From the NCBI GenBank assembly GCA_012845835.1, contig JABAKD010000029.1:9824731-9888730 (forward strand): a DNA stretch of 64,000 nucleotides, given 5' to 3'. The notes beneath the pieces were generated by a model. The model was not told where the DNA came from, ran no database searches, and saw only the letters and a program-made list of their open reading frames with translations. Source of the DNA: Undaria pinnatifida. Lineage: Eukaryota > Sar > Phaeophyceae > Laminariales > Alariaceae. Each line of letters starts with the position of its first letter. The first letter of the stretch is position 1. The position numbers and the translations under genes were made by a program. Of this stretch, positions 1-12,150 are shown piece after piece.

Positions 1-1640
1 GCGCGTTGAGACCGCGATGTGTGGAACGGCATCGGCTGACGAGCGATGGCTGTTCGCGAGGGTGGGGGCTTCGACCAAAGCTGCTAGATCGCAGCACGTG
101 CGATCGCTTCTACTGCACCAGGTGGGAAAAGCAGTATGCTGTCATGCGGTCATACGTACGAGTACGTGGGAGAAGCACAGCAGCACTGCGGTAGTACCGA
201 ATCACCGCACACCGCTGTACGGGTACTCGTACGCTGTACCAGCAGAGCCAGTTTGTTCAGCTGGTAGCAGAGCCAACACTCATTCCAGAGAGACATTCAC
301 CCTCGTAAGCGCCCCGCGACCACAACAGAGCGCCAAAACGGCACCTGACGCCGAGCAAGTACTTGCACTGCTCCTGTACAAGGATAGTCTAGGCTTTTGT
401 CAGGGGTACTTCAATTGATAAGCTGCAGGGGGCGGCGCAAAGTCGATATCATCCCAATTTTTATGTCCAATTAAAAAAAACTTCAAGACACAGACCAGAC
501 GGCAGACGGACAGCCAATTCAATTTGACCGTGTGACACCTGTACTATGATTGAGGGTATAGTACGATCTACCCCTGGTATGATGCTGTCGTACTGGCGTG
601 GTCCAGCAGTGCATTGTTCCTGGAGTACTGCTGTTGCGGAGCCCGCATGGAAACAATTACTTCCACGAGCACAACTCTATAAGCACACAAACTGTAGCTA
701 CGACGTAACCTACGGCGACAACCCTGAGCGGTACGTCAAAACTGCCCTACGCCCCCCTGACCCCCCGTCTGCAGAGCCACGACAAAGTCTATGGGCTTAG
801 ACCACAGTTGCGATCACGTCGAGTGCGCGGGCATTGCTGTTGGCAAAGGAGCCGGGTGCCGGGGGGATTGGCCGGGGTTGCCGCTGCTTGCTTGACGATT
901 CCGTCCGTTAACTTCGCACGTTCCCGGAGCAAGGCGTCACCCCCTCCCCAACCCCCCCCCCCCCCAGATTGTCTCACCGTGGCTTTCGAGTTTCAAACTG
1001 GAGCGCAAATCCTTCGATGACTACCCTCATTTTCCATGGCAGTGGGCATGATTATGGTCAATACTCGGACCCCGCATCGCTTGCAAGCCGCGCGGGCGGA
1101 ACAGCGCGCGAACCGAACGAACCGAACTGAGCGCCGTGTATACGGAGCTTCATCACGGTACCTGCACCACACCTGCGCAATCTCGGTCTCAAAAAAATGA
1201 GGACGTGAAGGTCACACATCGTCTCGGCCGGTTCCCCCCCCCCCGAAGCCTTCTCGCCAAACCGTTTAGTACCACATAACCCCCAAGATAACCTTGAATA
1301 ACCTTGGGACGATTTTCCGACCCAACTTTCTCGGAAGAAACAAGAGGGGTTTCACAGAACGAAAATGCTGGAGTTGGAAAAAACTCGTCTAGGTGTTTTC
1401 ATAGACGTATCGCTGGGTGTTTTTGTTTGCATTATCTCCCTTGTCGAGAAAAGCGGCTCCCAAATTTCTCTGATGGTGCGTGTTCTCCTGCGTATTATAC
1501 CGTTCAGGTCTTGCTGAGTAGTGGATGTCCGACAGTATAAATATCGTGTAGTTTTCCCCCACGTCGTAAACCCGGTGGTGCGGCGTCCGGCTTGCCTCTC
1601 CCCTCTCTCTCCCCCATCCCGAATGCCTCCTCTTGTGCAG
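1..1640. other. 5' flank, no gene recognised
   Basis: Several short open frames exist, the longest about 130 codons from an ATG at 17, but none shows a domain, a repeat or splice signals that connect it to the exons downstream. Upstream exons and the promoter of gene 1 probably lie here or outside the window. There are poly-C runs near 950-965 and 1,236-1,245. Confidence 0.4.
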
Positions 1641-4600
1641 TTTTCGAGATCAAGACGACGACGGGGTGGGGGAAAAAGAAGTGAGGGAGGGTGGACATTG
1701 GGGAGGGAAGGGGGGTAGGCGAGGCTCGGATGGAGGGGAGGGGGTCGTCACAGACGTCGAAGGCGGGAACGCGGCGACGGTGGCGGAGGGAGACGACGGC
1801 AGACGCATCACAACCGCGGTCGATCTTATGGAGACCCTGGTAAGCCACGTGCGGCTCCCATAGCTTTCCGCCCTTCGGTGCTAGGCGGCACGCTCGACTG
1901 ACACCACGTGTCCGCTAGAACATACCAGCACGGCACGTGGTTCGCTAAAACCACGGAGAGAGCGGTCGTCGGCTATCGTTTCGAAACGGTGTTATTTATC
2001 GTGTAGGTAGAAGCTCCAACGACGGACATCGTCCACCCCCACCCCCACCTCCCTAACCCTGCCACCCGGCAGATGAAGTCGGATGTGGACCTGCTCGAGT
2101 CGCTGCAGGACGTTTTGCCCGCCCTGGGTGGTGACGGGGACCGAGTTGTAGGCGAGATTGCGCGTCCCATCCTGGCGCGCGCTAAGCGGTGAGCGAAGCG
2201 AACGTCCCCAAAGCTGGACAAGGACCCCCTGAACGAATCTAGCACACTTTTTTTTAAACAGGACTGGAACATTGGGCCACGTTTTTGTACAATCGAACAC
2301 GTTCTGGTCTGCCGTTTCGTGTGCGCCGCGTTCGCGTGCGGCTGGCGGACACGTTTCTCTGAAGGCTTCCGGGCGACGCATGGTATATGCGTATGTAGTT
2401 GAGTAAATGCCGTGCAGTTTATCAGTGAACGTGGTCTAGCTAACTAACTATAGACTACGGCTGCTGTGCGTGCGTATTGTGTGTGTGGAACTCTTTTTGT
2501 AGAAAAGCTGCCCCCGAAAATTGCAAAAGCTCCCCCTGACGCGGACATGATTTGGACGACGCGGACTTTGGCCTAGTGCTACTGTCGTAGTCCCTTCCCG
2601 CTATTGCCGCACGGGTGATGTAAACCAGATGAGCCGATACTGGGGCGCCACACTGGGCTGATATCATCGTGCGTGCCTTGCGCTTCTCGCGGACGTGTAC
2701 GCGGCTCTGCCCCCACCCATCTTTGTTGCGCTTGCCTTCGTGTCAGGTACAAAGCTCCGCGGGTGGAGTACGAGAAGCGTCAGGCAGCGCGGAAAGTCGC
2801 CGAGGCGGATCCCTCCAGGAGCGTTTACGTCTACAGGGGGGATTCCCCCGACCCGAAAAAAATACCCGTCGATATAAGGTATAACCAGATACCGGGTGTA
2901 CGCTTGTGGCACCGTACGTGTGCAAGTACCTGTGAGTGTACGTGTGTGTACTCGCAGGTTGATTGTGTAGGTGTAGGGTCTGTTTGTACGCGTAGAGTGT
3001 ACGTGTTTCCGTCGCGTCGTCTCGAGTGCTCCTTGAAGCAAGTAAGAGATCGGGGGAAGTTTCATTGCTTATTTTGCCTTGTCGAGCTGTGGGCAACAGT
3101 TTGTTTGCTGTGATTCTTATGGGGGAAAAGTTCTAACGTCAGCCGTCGAGATATAGTCAACCAGTTGAATGTTATTTTCGGGTCGCCCGCTTTAACAACG
3201 TCGTCACTGCTATGATGCTGTAGTGGCCTATCTGCACCGAAACCCCGTCGCTTCGGCATCCTTAGCCAAGGCCTTACTGCCAATGGCAAGGATGGTGGGG
3301 CTGCATGCTTGTGACTCCGCCGCGGCAAACCGTCTCGTTGTTCGGGGCGGCGGTGCTTTTTTTGTTTTGTATGTTTCTGCTGTTTTGCGTGTGTTCTTTG
3401 TCCGGGACAGCACGCTTCTTCCCAGGACGGTTTGTGAATGTTCTTCGCTTGCTTGACATGCCGCGTTCCTGTTTGTTGATGGGCCGAGGCGTAAGAAACG
3501 CCTCGGTGATTTTCACGCTTCGCTGTGGTTGCTAGAGGCCACCGTAAGCTGTACCGTTACGATGCATCTCTTGCAGAAAAAAAAGAACCCACGGAGAACT
3601 ACAGCAATGATTACCCCCCCCCCCCCAAACATCCTCTTGAGCATGACGCAGACCCATGGCTATTGGTGCGGCGTGAATAGGCGCGTAGAGCAACAAATAA
3701 TGCGTCCACGAACACGCGAAATGTCGGTACCGAAACAAAACTTGGCTGGAAACACGAACAGTTCGTCAGGGTGAAGTGGTGCGCGACCACATTCGTCATA
3801 AGTCGATTTCTTGGTGGTCGAGGTCAACATCGCGCATAGTTGCTGGTTCTCGTTTGGATGCAGCCTCCGTGTGGCTTACGCGGCTGCACCCAGTGGATCA
3901 CGCAGAGGTCCCCCCGGCAGTAGCGGCTGCGGCTGGCGGCGGCTGCCACCGCCCCGCGTAATGCGTAGCCGATGCAACTCCGGGGGGTGTTATGATCGTT
4001 TTCACCCCTTTAAGCACTGCACTTTTGTTTTTGGAAACCCTGCTTGGAATTGATGGGGGATAGGGGATACGTGTTGCAGTGGGTAGAAGGTTAGCTGCGG
4101 CCAGGGTACCGCCTCCTTGGCCCCCCATACGCACCACATCCAGGTTGACACGACTTTCCCTCGCTCTTCTAGTTTTGTCCCATCCCGGTGTAGAACGTCG
4201 TGGGTAGGGGACTCCTGTAAACACGCAACGGGGCACGCCAAGTCGCTTGTCATCTCGGTCCACAAGCGCGGATGGGCTTCGATGTCGAGCGAGGGGATAC
4301 GACTGCCAGGCTGCTTTTTTTTCGGATGTGGGTTTTCAAATCCTTGTTGCTCGGTACGCGGCATTCTCTACATTTAACAACTGCGAGGAGCGTCATTTTG
4401 TATTTCTCGCTCTGTTTGTTTTGCCCCAGTTAAACCGTGTGTTTGTGGAGTGTACAGGAGGCGTAAAAGTTATTTATCATGACGAAAATCCGTTTTTTTT
4501 CTGTTTTAGATCAGCCTCACTGTTTCTCTTCCCCCTCTACCCCACGCTTTACCCGCCCTCCGCAGACCACGGGCACGGGTTCCGCCACCGGCGCGCCAAC

Positions 4601-7369
4601 GCACCTCGGGACGAAATGTAGGTATCCTCTCCCCTGTCCCCTGCCCTTTCATTTTTTATCAAAAAGTCAGTTGTTGGGTATTTTTTCCAGGGCTTTTTAC
4701 GGGTCGCAATCCGGCCCACGGGTCGCGTCACGCGGTTCTCAAAGTCTCTCGGGTCGCATGGGGTCGGACCGGGTCAGGAGGTTTTTTAATCACGCGGGTC
4801 AGAACGGGTTACCTTGACTTGACGTGATCCGGGAAGAGCCCTGGTTTTCAAACCCCGTTATTTTTGTTGTGACTGTTTACTGGATCAAGCGGGATATTTG
4901 AATTTTGGTGTTGGGCGGACATCACCACACACGAGGCCAAACAGTCCGGGCTGGGCGTGTACAACTTCAATTTTTCTTGCTCCGTTTACTTCTGTTTTAA
5001 GCTCCGCTCTTTTTTTTTTCTTGTCGGAAAGTAGCGCCGCTCTCATCTGCCTGCGCGCATGGTTCTCTGTTGATACGTGGGCTGCTCGGAGCGTGGAGCG
5101 ACTGGCACACCTCGTACTCAGTGCTCTGCAGTTTTTTTTGCCCCGACGCTCGGAACGACCTGCGGCAAGACGTATGCCCGGCGGATTTGCTTCAAGATAC
5201 CGGAGACGGTCCGTAGGATCGGAGTAGGGATTCGGGTTACCGGAATGGTGCTGTGAATTTTGGCCACCTTGCTTGTTCTGCGGTGGCTGTTTTTGTGTCC
5301 GTTCGATGGAACGTTTTTTTGGGGGGGGGCCGCTCATGTGGTTTGGTCCCCGGTTGGTTACTCTTCTGTTTCAGTTTCGATCGCCTCACGCATCGGTTTT
5401 TGCTCTGGGCTGACAAGAGGCGCGCAAATTGCTGCCCACCTTTTGTCAGATGTTACGTTTCACAAATATTATTTTGCACGTGTGTTGAACCTCGTCGTCT
5501 CAGGTTGCACCGCATTTGGCACAGGTTGCACCGCATTATATGGCTCAAGTCACGCCGCTTTTAGCGCATTTGGCTAAAGTTACACCGCTTTTAGCGCGTT
5601 TGGCTCAGATTGCATCGCATTTTTTGGCGCTGATTGCGTCACGTTTGTCCCGGGTCGCACCGCCTTTGGTTCAGGTACACCGCATGTGGTTCAGGTTGCA
5701 CCGCTTTTGGCTCCAGTTGTACCGCGTTTTATCGAGGCACTTGAACCCATCCTTGCCCGCAGCTACATAACGGTTACTGTACAGATCCACATTATACCGA
5801 CACCGCTCGGACCATCTGCGGCCAACGCTAACCCAGCCGAGCCTACGAACCCCACGTCTTGCACTACAGGAAGTAAGGGGGAGGAGGGGGCTGTCGAAGC
5901 GGGCGAAGGACGCGCGCGCCCGATGGCAGAACCCGGAATACAGGGAGAATATTCTCAGCAAGAGGAGGAAGACAAATGCCGACCGCAAAAAGGTGTGTGC
6001 GGTGTTGCTCGCGGACTGGCGGCCGTGCTGATCCCCTTTTGCGGTTGCTGTTGTTGTTGTTGTTGTTGCTGCTGTTGCCATTGCTGATGCTGTTGCCATT
6101 GCTGATGCTGTTGACGCCGCTAGTGTTTGTTGCTGTCACTTTTGTTTTATCGCTACAGTAGTACCGGTATGTGCACTGTGGAGGGAAAAAACGGAACTAT
6201 AACGTAAACCGGCACTACCCGCATACTGCCACTGCTGATTGTTCCGATCGGTGCCAAGAGATTGCACAGACACTGTACGGGCTGGTTCAAGTTCAAAACG
6301 CCCGAAATGTATTCCTATTCGCATGTCCACGCCGTCTTTTCGATTCAGAACGTGAATTTTTGCACATGTGCCCTTGCGGAGACCTCGCCTGTCGTTCTTT
6401 TTTTTTTTGCCTGATACGTCAGTTAAGAGTTTTTGGAAAATTTGGACCACCTTAAGACCAATTGTTTTCGGCAGAAAATAAAAACAGAAAGGAAAACCCC
6501 CGGAGGTCAGGCCTCGGGATGGACATGTAGAATACGTGTGCAAAAATTCAGTCTATCTCTCGAAGACGGCGTGGACATTTGGACTTTGGTGCGCAAAAAT
6601 CAGTAAGATACCTTATTTCCTTAAAATGACTTGGCTTTAGTGTAGGCCACGGTTTTTTCGCTAGATTCTGCTTCATGTTGAACAGGCAGGTCAGATCTTC
6701 GCTTTTTTGCGCGAAAATTTCTGCTGCCGTGGAGTACCTCCAACGGTCCGTGCAAAATGCGGCGGAAATTTGTTTTCGCCCCCGCTTGGAAAAAAGCCTG
6801 AATAGTATTGGAAAGATTGAAGGCCTGTCATTGGCCGATACGAGTTTCGCTCCTAGAGACAGCCCGAGGCCGTTAAAAAAAGAAGAGGTTATATCACCCT
6901 CTTACACTGGTCATGGGGGTCAGTACGTGATCAAATATTCGCCCTTTGACTAGATACTGCGATCGGCATTCGTGAAGGAGAGCATTTCGTGTTGTTAACG
7001 TGAACCAGCCTGTAGCGGGCAGCCGGCACTACTGAACCGGCCTGTAGCGGGCAACCGGCACTACTGAACCGGCCTGTAGCGGGCAACCGGCACTACTGAA
7101 CCGGCCTGTAGCGGGCAGCCGGCACTACTGAACCGGCCTGTAGCGGGCAACCGGCACTACTGAACCGGCCTGTAGCGGGCAGCCGGCACTACTGAACCGG
7201 CCTGTAGCGGGCAACCGGCACTACTGAACCGGCGCTATACAGGGCCCCCCACTGTATTACTGTTGATGTTGCTGTTGCCATTATCGTTGTCGCTTTTTGC
7301 TTTCGCTGTCGCTGTTGTTGTTGTTGTTGTTGTTGCTGTTGCTGTTGCTGTTGTTGTTGCTGTTGCTGT

Positions 7370-7401
<32 letters not shown>

Positions 7402-10400
7402 CTGTTGTTGCTGTTGTTGTTGTTGCTGCTGTTGCTGTTGCTGCTGCTGCTGCTGTTGTTGTTGTTGCTACCCTCTCCCCCCTCGTTCTCCTGACCCTTT
7501 TCTTAATCGGTTTAGTTTCGTTCGTCTTGTCGCCTCTCGCTGCTGCTGCTGCTGCTGCTGCTGCTTTCGCCCCTGCTGTTGCCGCTGCTGGACGTTTTGG
7601 TTGACGCTGTTGCCGTTCTCCTTGCGGGTGCTGGTGCTGGTGCTGGTGTTTGCGCTGCGGCGGGCAAGAAACTCGAGGCTAACCCGGCGCATCAGTCAAA
7701 CGATGCCGAACCGTTACCGGCTACGGTAGAACAGATCGACGGATTCCTCAACGCCACGAGCATCACCGCCGACGAGGCTACCAGGCGAGTCTTTTTGCGC
7801 CCGCCGAAATGAACAGCTAGGCGCTCTAAGCCATGGAAACGACTTGAACAACGTATGTTAGGGTCAAGCAACACAGCCTGGAGCCCGACCGACAGCGGGC
7901 CAGGTTGTACTCCTGAGACATATAAGGCTCTTCCACAGCGAGGTGGTTGCCGCCTTTGACGATGCCAGGTGTTGTTGTGCGTGCTGTCTTCGGTCGTTCT
8001 CTGCTCGCCTACCTGCCAGTGTGTGCGTGGTTGCCTGCCCTGAGCTGTACACAGATCCAAGGATGCTTGTAGCGGGGCGTGTACCCGGCTACCTACTCGA
8101 GTATGACCAAAACCGCTAGGTTTGGGACACGGGTGCGCCATGGAATGTATTTACCGGGCAAAACGCACCCTTGCACAGGCTACATGTTAGTGGTGGTCTC
8201 GTTTTCGTCTGCGTCACTTCTGCCGGCCTCGTTTCGCCCGCCCTCTTCGATTCGCTGCATTACCCTCGCGCAGAGCCTACGAGATGCTTTCCCAGGGTGA
8301 GCGGACTCGAAGGGAGAAGATAAGCCTCAGGTAAGGCTTTCGACCCAAGACGCACGGTACGGCAGGAACGCACCTGTTTTTTTTCAGGAGACAATTCACC
8401 TGAGGAGACTATACGATACCCCACCCACCTGACTTCGAGAAAGGAAACATTAAGAATGCACAACCTGACTGAACAATTCCAATGGCCTGCAGGAGGTACA
8501 CAACGAATATAGCACCTTCACACACGGCATATGATCCCAACGATTATTTTTTGGTTAGTGCTCAGTTTGGGAACGCCCCGTCGATCAAAATTGCTTTCAA
8601 GCGGAAAAACAATCTCCTGCCTATCGGGGAAAACGTCCCAAGCGAAGACGCTGTGGCCAGTCACGGCGGGCGCGGCGAAGCGGGTGTGGGGAATAGAAGG
8701 GTGTACCGCAGTGTCGCGTTAACCGGTTGCGAGGTCGCTCTGAGAGAAGGCATGCATACCCGGACCTGTGCGCCGGCCGGAACGAGAAAAAGGAAATTTG
8801 ACAACCGAAAAAGGCCCTGTCCATCCCCAGCCCTGGCCCTCATGTAGACTCTCTAGACGCCGACCCTTCGCCCGCATGATTTCTTTTCGGGAATTGTCGC
8901 ACCATAGCTGCTTGTTTGTTTGCTAAAGTCTGCAACCCTCAGCTGGGAGGGGAGACCGGCAGTCTGAGTTGGAAGATTGGGCTGTCGTATGGTGGTTGGT
9001 CAGCGCTACCCACCAACCTGTTTGGTCTCGTCATTACGTAAGCTAGTGGGTAGTGCTATGGAAGCAGCAGAATAACAGGGGCTTTCATGGGTCAGGACCC
9101 GGCCCGCTGGTCTGATCAGGAGGCTCTCTACAAGCTTGCACGCCAAGTCGGGGCGGGTCAGGAAGTATTCGAAATCTCACGGGTCGGGTCTGGTCAGGTC
9201 GGGTCGGGTCGGATCGGATCGGATCAGGAGGTTTTCAAGGATCACGGTTCGGGTCGAATTACCCTGACCCGCCCCGGTCCGCGAGAAGTGATCCAACCCG
9301 CGAAAAGCCCTGCAAAAAATGTGCTTGGTAGGGTTTGATGGACCTCTTGCTAGCATTGGTCTCCAGGGCCTTCCACTCGCGAAGGACAATGCTGGTGTCT
9401 CAAGAGCCTTCGAGCTTTGTTGCTGTTCACACTTCCCTGTTGCCAAGCGCGATCGGAGCCGTCGGCTTCGCAAACAATATGTATCGACATGCTCGAGGTG
9501 ACAAATAACCGCCGAGTGGAAATTCGTGTCGCCTGTCGATCAACGTCATCTCTGGGGATGGCGTCTAGGTGGGAGGGAGGAGGGGAGGGAAGGAGGGAGC
9601 GATATTTCTTTCGTTGGGAACGTGTTCTCCGGCCCGTGCGGCTTATTGGTTGGGCTCTCCTTTCCTTACCTTTGCCGGTTTTATACGCTGACCTACCATA
9701 AATTTTGCGAGTGTCACTTTCACGCGCGTGAGGAAAGCATCAGCGTTCAGGCGTGTGTCTGATTGCACTTCGGACGTATGAGCGCTGATTTATGGCGCAA
9801 TCGTTACACCGTTCATCGCACTCGTTGAACATTTTTTATTATCTCTCTCTTGCAAACGCGCGGCAGGTGGAAAGACCCCGCCAAGTGGCTGGCGGGTCGG
9901 ATGGCGGAGGAGGCTTCTAAGCGCAGAAGGCTGAGCGACCCGGCATATCTTCGCCAACGGAAGGAAGCTCGATCTCTCAAGGCCAAGCGCGCATACGCCG
10001 TGCGCCGCGCGAACGGCAACTCGGGGAAAGGAAGACCGCGGTCGAGAGTTGACCAGGCCAAAGCGGTGGCGGAGGCAAGGGAGACTGCCGCGGCTCGCGA
10101 GGCGTTGATAAAGGCGGGCCTGGCAACGGCGGCCGACTTTGAGGAGAAGCCCAAGGTTAAGAGGGTTCCGAAAAACGAGATCCCGACGGTGAGAAATCGA
10201 CGCGGACGGCCGCGGAAGCTGCGAACGAAAGAGGAAAAGGCGGCCCTCGCATTTAGGGAGGCGAACGGGCCGCGGCCTCGAGGGAGACCACGGAAATTGC
10301 CGCTCAAAACGGGCCAAAAGGTGCCCGCTCCAGCGCCCGTCTCGGGGTCAACCGTGGCCGCTTCGCTGACCAATGCAGTTAAGAATTGGATGGCGGAGGC

Positions 10401-10818
10401 GGCGGCACAAGCCGCGGAAGAATTTCCGGGCATGCCGCCGGCGGTCGGGCCGCAGGTAGAAGCTCTTGCCATCTCCAGAACGAAGGAGATGACGGGGGCG
10501 CAGACGGGTGAGTGGACGCCGCAAATGACGGATATAGCGGCTGCTGGGGTTGAGGCGTGGTCACAGGCTTGGGAGTCAGTCTCCGCTTCCGCCGCCGCTG
10601 CGGCGGATGGACCGTCACGTACTGGTGATGCCCGGTCAATTGCGATGCCGGAAGTGGGTGTCGTAGAGGCTGCCGCGACGTCGGTGGCCGAAAGTCCGGG
10701 AACAGCGGATGACTCCGCAGCAGCAGCAGCAGCAGTAGCAGCGGCCGAAAAAACCGATATGGCGCTCAAAACAGCCCCTGCGGCGTCTCTGCGACAACCG
10801 AAAAAGCTGTCTGGGTAA
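1641..10818 (+). CDS. Seven-exon gene: NUMOD3-like / AT-hook DNA-binding protein (5' partial)
   Basis: Exons joined by splice site and phase: 1,641-1,839 (start uncertain), 2,073-2,188, 2,747-2,878, 4,566-4,617, 5,870-5,992, 7,669-7,784 and 9,867-10,818 (stop TAA). Acceptors of exons 2, 3, 4 and 7 have clear pyrimidine tracts, and all phases agree. The product is at least 560 aa and very basic. Exon 5 encodes RWQNPEYRENI followed by a Lys/Arg helix. The exon 6/7 junction recreates the same pattern (TRWKDPAKW), and exon 7 adds LSDPAYLRQRKEAR. These resemble NUMOD3-type DNA-binding helices known beside nucleases and in some plant proteins. Exon 7 has AT-hooks (RGRPRKL) at 10,201-10,221 and 10,279-10,299 and a weaker GKGRPRS at 10,024-10,044. 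The last ~150 residues are Ala-rich and probably disordered. I infer a chromatin or DNA-binding role; no catalytic domain is visible. The first coding exon was not found. Confidence 0.7.
4690..4850. repeat. Degenerate GGGTC-rich repeat, copy 1
   Basis: Irregular GGGTC/CGGGTC runs lie in an intron of gene 1. The block also shares non-repetitive stretches with 9,080-9,320 (GGTCAGGAGGTTTT, then AAAAGCCC or AGAGCCCTG), so the two are copies of one dispersed sequence. Confidence 0.6.
5495..5740. repeat. Degenerate ~22-24 bp tandem repeat
   Basis: About ten imperfect copies of a unit close to TTTGGCTCAGGTTGCACCGC, inside the intron that ends at 5,869. Copies differ by substitutions and small indels. 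Confidence 0.7.
6040..6115. repeat. Trinucleotide repeat (GTT/GCT)n
   Basis: Mixed TTG/CTG triplets begin about 50 bp after the donor of exon 5 of gene 1 and lie in its intron. The apparent poly-Leu, poly-Cys and poly-Val reading frames here are products of the repeat. Confidence 0.85.
7007..7235. repeat. 32-bp tandem repeat, ~7 copies
   Basis: The unit begins GGCCTGTAGCGGGCAACCGG and ends CACTACTGAACC, with exact 32-bp spacing (for example 7,039 and 7,071). Copies alternate between CAACC and CAGCC variants, which suggests recent expansion of a two-unit block. Confidence 0.95.
7262..7565. repeat. Long (TTG/CTG)n trinucleotide tract
   Basis: About 220 bp of TTG/CTG triplets (7,262-7,480), then a spacer and a pure (GCT)n block near 7,538-7,565. 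It lies in the intron upstream of exon 6 of gene 1. There is no AG dinucleotide from 7,516 to 7,666, so the AG at 7,667-7,668 is the first available acceptor. The ~113-codon reading frame over it is low-complexity and is not called as a gene. Confidence 0.9.
7785..7790 (+). other. Probable GC-type splice donor (GC-AG intron)
   Basis: The exon ends ...ACC AG and the intron begins GCGAGT. Only this boundary leaves phase 2, which the acceptor at 9,865-9,866 requires; the nearby GT at 7,789 gives the wrong phase. The joined codon AGG (Arg) completes TRWKDP, matching RWQNP in exon 5. This is inferred from phase and motif, without transcript data. Confidence 0.5.
9080..9320. repeat. Degenerate GGGTC-rich repeat, copy 2
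   Basis: GGGTC/GGATC pentamers flanked by unique sequence shared with 4,690-4,850. It lies in the last intron of gene 1, about 550 bp before the final exon. Confidence 0.65.
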
Positions 10819-11904
10819 CGTTCATGCCGTCTTGTTTTTCGTCGCCTGTGTCCCGGTGATCCTCACCGCCGCAGCTCCAATATGCGCGAGGAAAGGCGGC
10901 ATCGAGCGACGTACACCACCTGGTAGCGTTAGTATTTTGTAGACGTAGTAAGTGTACAAAGAAGAAGCTGCATATATATGCTGTTTTTGCATTCAACGGC
11001 GGGCTCGGACCTGCATGCTGCATCCGAGGCTGTACCCGCTGCCGCACTTGAGCGTTTTCAAGACCTTCGATGTTCAGGCGCGACGCGTTCACGGAACGAA
11101 ACGGGCTTCGCACGCTGCCTCGAGTGGACGGTTCATCGACAGCAACGGTGGCTGTTATGGTGGTGATGTAGCCCCTTTCCCCGCTCCTCGTCGCCGCGTA
11201 AACGACGTTACAGCACGTTGTCCACTAACGAAGGCGACCCGGCAACGGCCGGCATCCGACACAATTTCTGCCGCCAAGGTGCTATAGCAGCGAGTTGCCA
11301 TTTTCCTCCGACGTTGACTTATGGGAGAGCCCGCAACTGTTGGCCGCGGCAATGGAGGTGATGGGAGGGTGCCAATGCGCCGACCATCTCCCCGGTCGCA
11401 GCCGATTTGTTTCCTGTCGCCGACACGGCCTTGTGCCTCAGTGCAGTGCAAGTCCCGCTGGAACGGTGTCCCCATTTATCTGCGTGCCGGTTCGTGTTGC
11501 GGTCGACAGTTCTCCTGATGACACCAGCCGGTCTCACCACTTTGCCTCCCAAGCATGCCTGCCAACTCCTTTAGAACTCCAACCAGCGAGTTAAATATCT
11601 ATATATATATTTGGAACTAGTGTGGGTGTGTTGTTTCATTTCGATCTGCACCAAACGTTGTGGGAAAAATTACGTGGAAGTAAATGTGTTCGCTTCTTTT
11701 TTTTGTGGTGCGTTCTGATGAGGTTGAGCCAAAGGCAGTGGAGTCATCGGCTTGTCGGGAAGCATGACACCCCCCACAACGAGGGTGGGCGGGGGCAGTA
11801 GAGCCCCCGTTATCTGCCGAGATGGCAAATTTCCTTGGTTGCGGGTGGCCGAGAGTAAGATGGACAGGCTTGTGGGGGCGGCGGCGGGGTGTGTGTGCAA
11901 CGAC
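10819..11904. other. Intergenic, no gene recognised
   Basis: This is the sequence just downstream of the gene 1 stop, so it probably starts with its 3' UTR. Short GC-rich frames are open on both strands, but none has a recognisable motif or coherent splice signals. Confidence 0.4.
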
Positions 11905-12150
11905 CCATATGCCAAATGTACGCGTCAAGCCGGGATCAAATGCGATCGCCTCATTCAGGCGGTCATGGGTTTCTTGGGGGGGGGGACCCATATGTCAAAT
12001 TTACGCGTCAAGCCGGGATCAAATGCGATCGCCTCATTCAGGCGGTCATGGGTTTCTTGGGGGGACCCATATGTCATATTTACGCGTCGAGTCGGGATCA
12101 AATGCGATCGTTTCATTCAGGCGGTCATGGGTTTCTTGGGGAGGGGGGGG
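11905..12150. repeat. ~80-bp tandem repeat, three copies
   Basis: Three consecutive units each run from CCATATG(C/T)CAAAT through GGGATCAAATGCGATCG to GGTCATGGGTTTCTTGGGG. Their poly-G tails differ in length. The third copy is the most diverged. The frames over it are open only because of the repeat. Confidence 0.9.

Noticed and set aside
17-418. 133-codon frame with ATG at the window start
   Set aside because: No motif and no link to gene 1 exons; could be chance or part of something outside the window.
6675-6953. 92-codon frame with ATG in an intron of gene 1
   Set aside because: No recognisable features, and inclusion as an exon would break the phase between exons 5 and 6.
7263-7604. 113-codon frame of Val/Ala/Leu
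   Set aside because: It is a translation of the (TTG/CTG)n repeat inside an intron.
8482-8847. 121-codon frame with an ATG in the last intron of gene 1
   Set aside because: No motif, no homology that I recognise and no sign of its own promoter or splice links; left unannotated.
9813-10769. 318-codon open frame on the - strand
   Set aside because: It lies entirely opposite the last exon of gene 1, whose AT-hooks and splice phase are convincing. The frame is a shadow of the GC-rich codons.
11905-12150. CRISPR-like or other spaced array
   Set aside because: The units are contiguous ~80-bp tandem copies with no unique spacers, and the host is eukaryotic.
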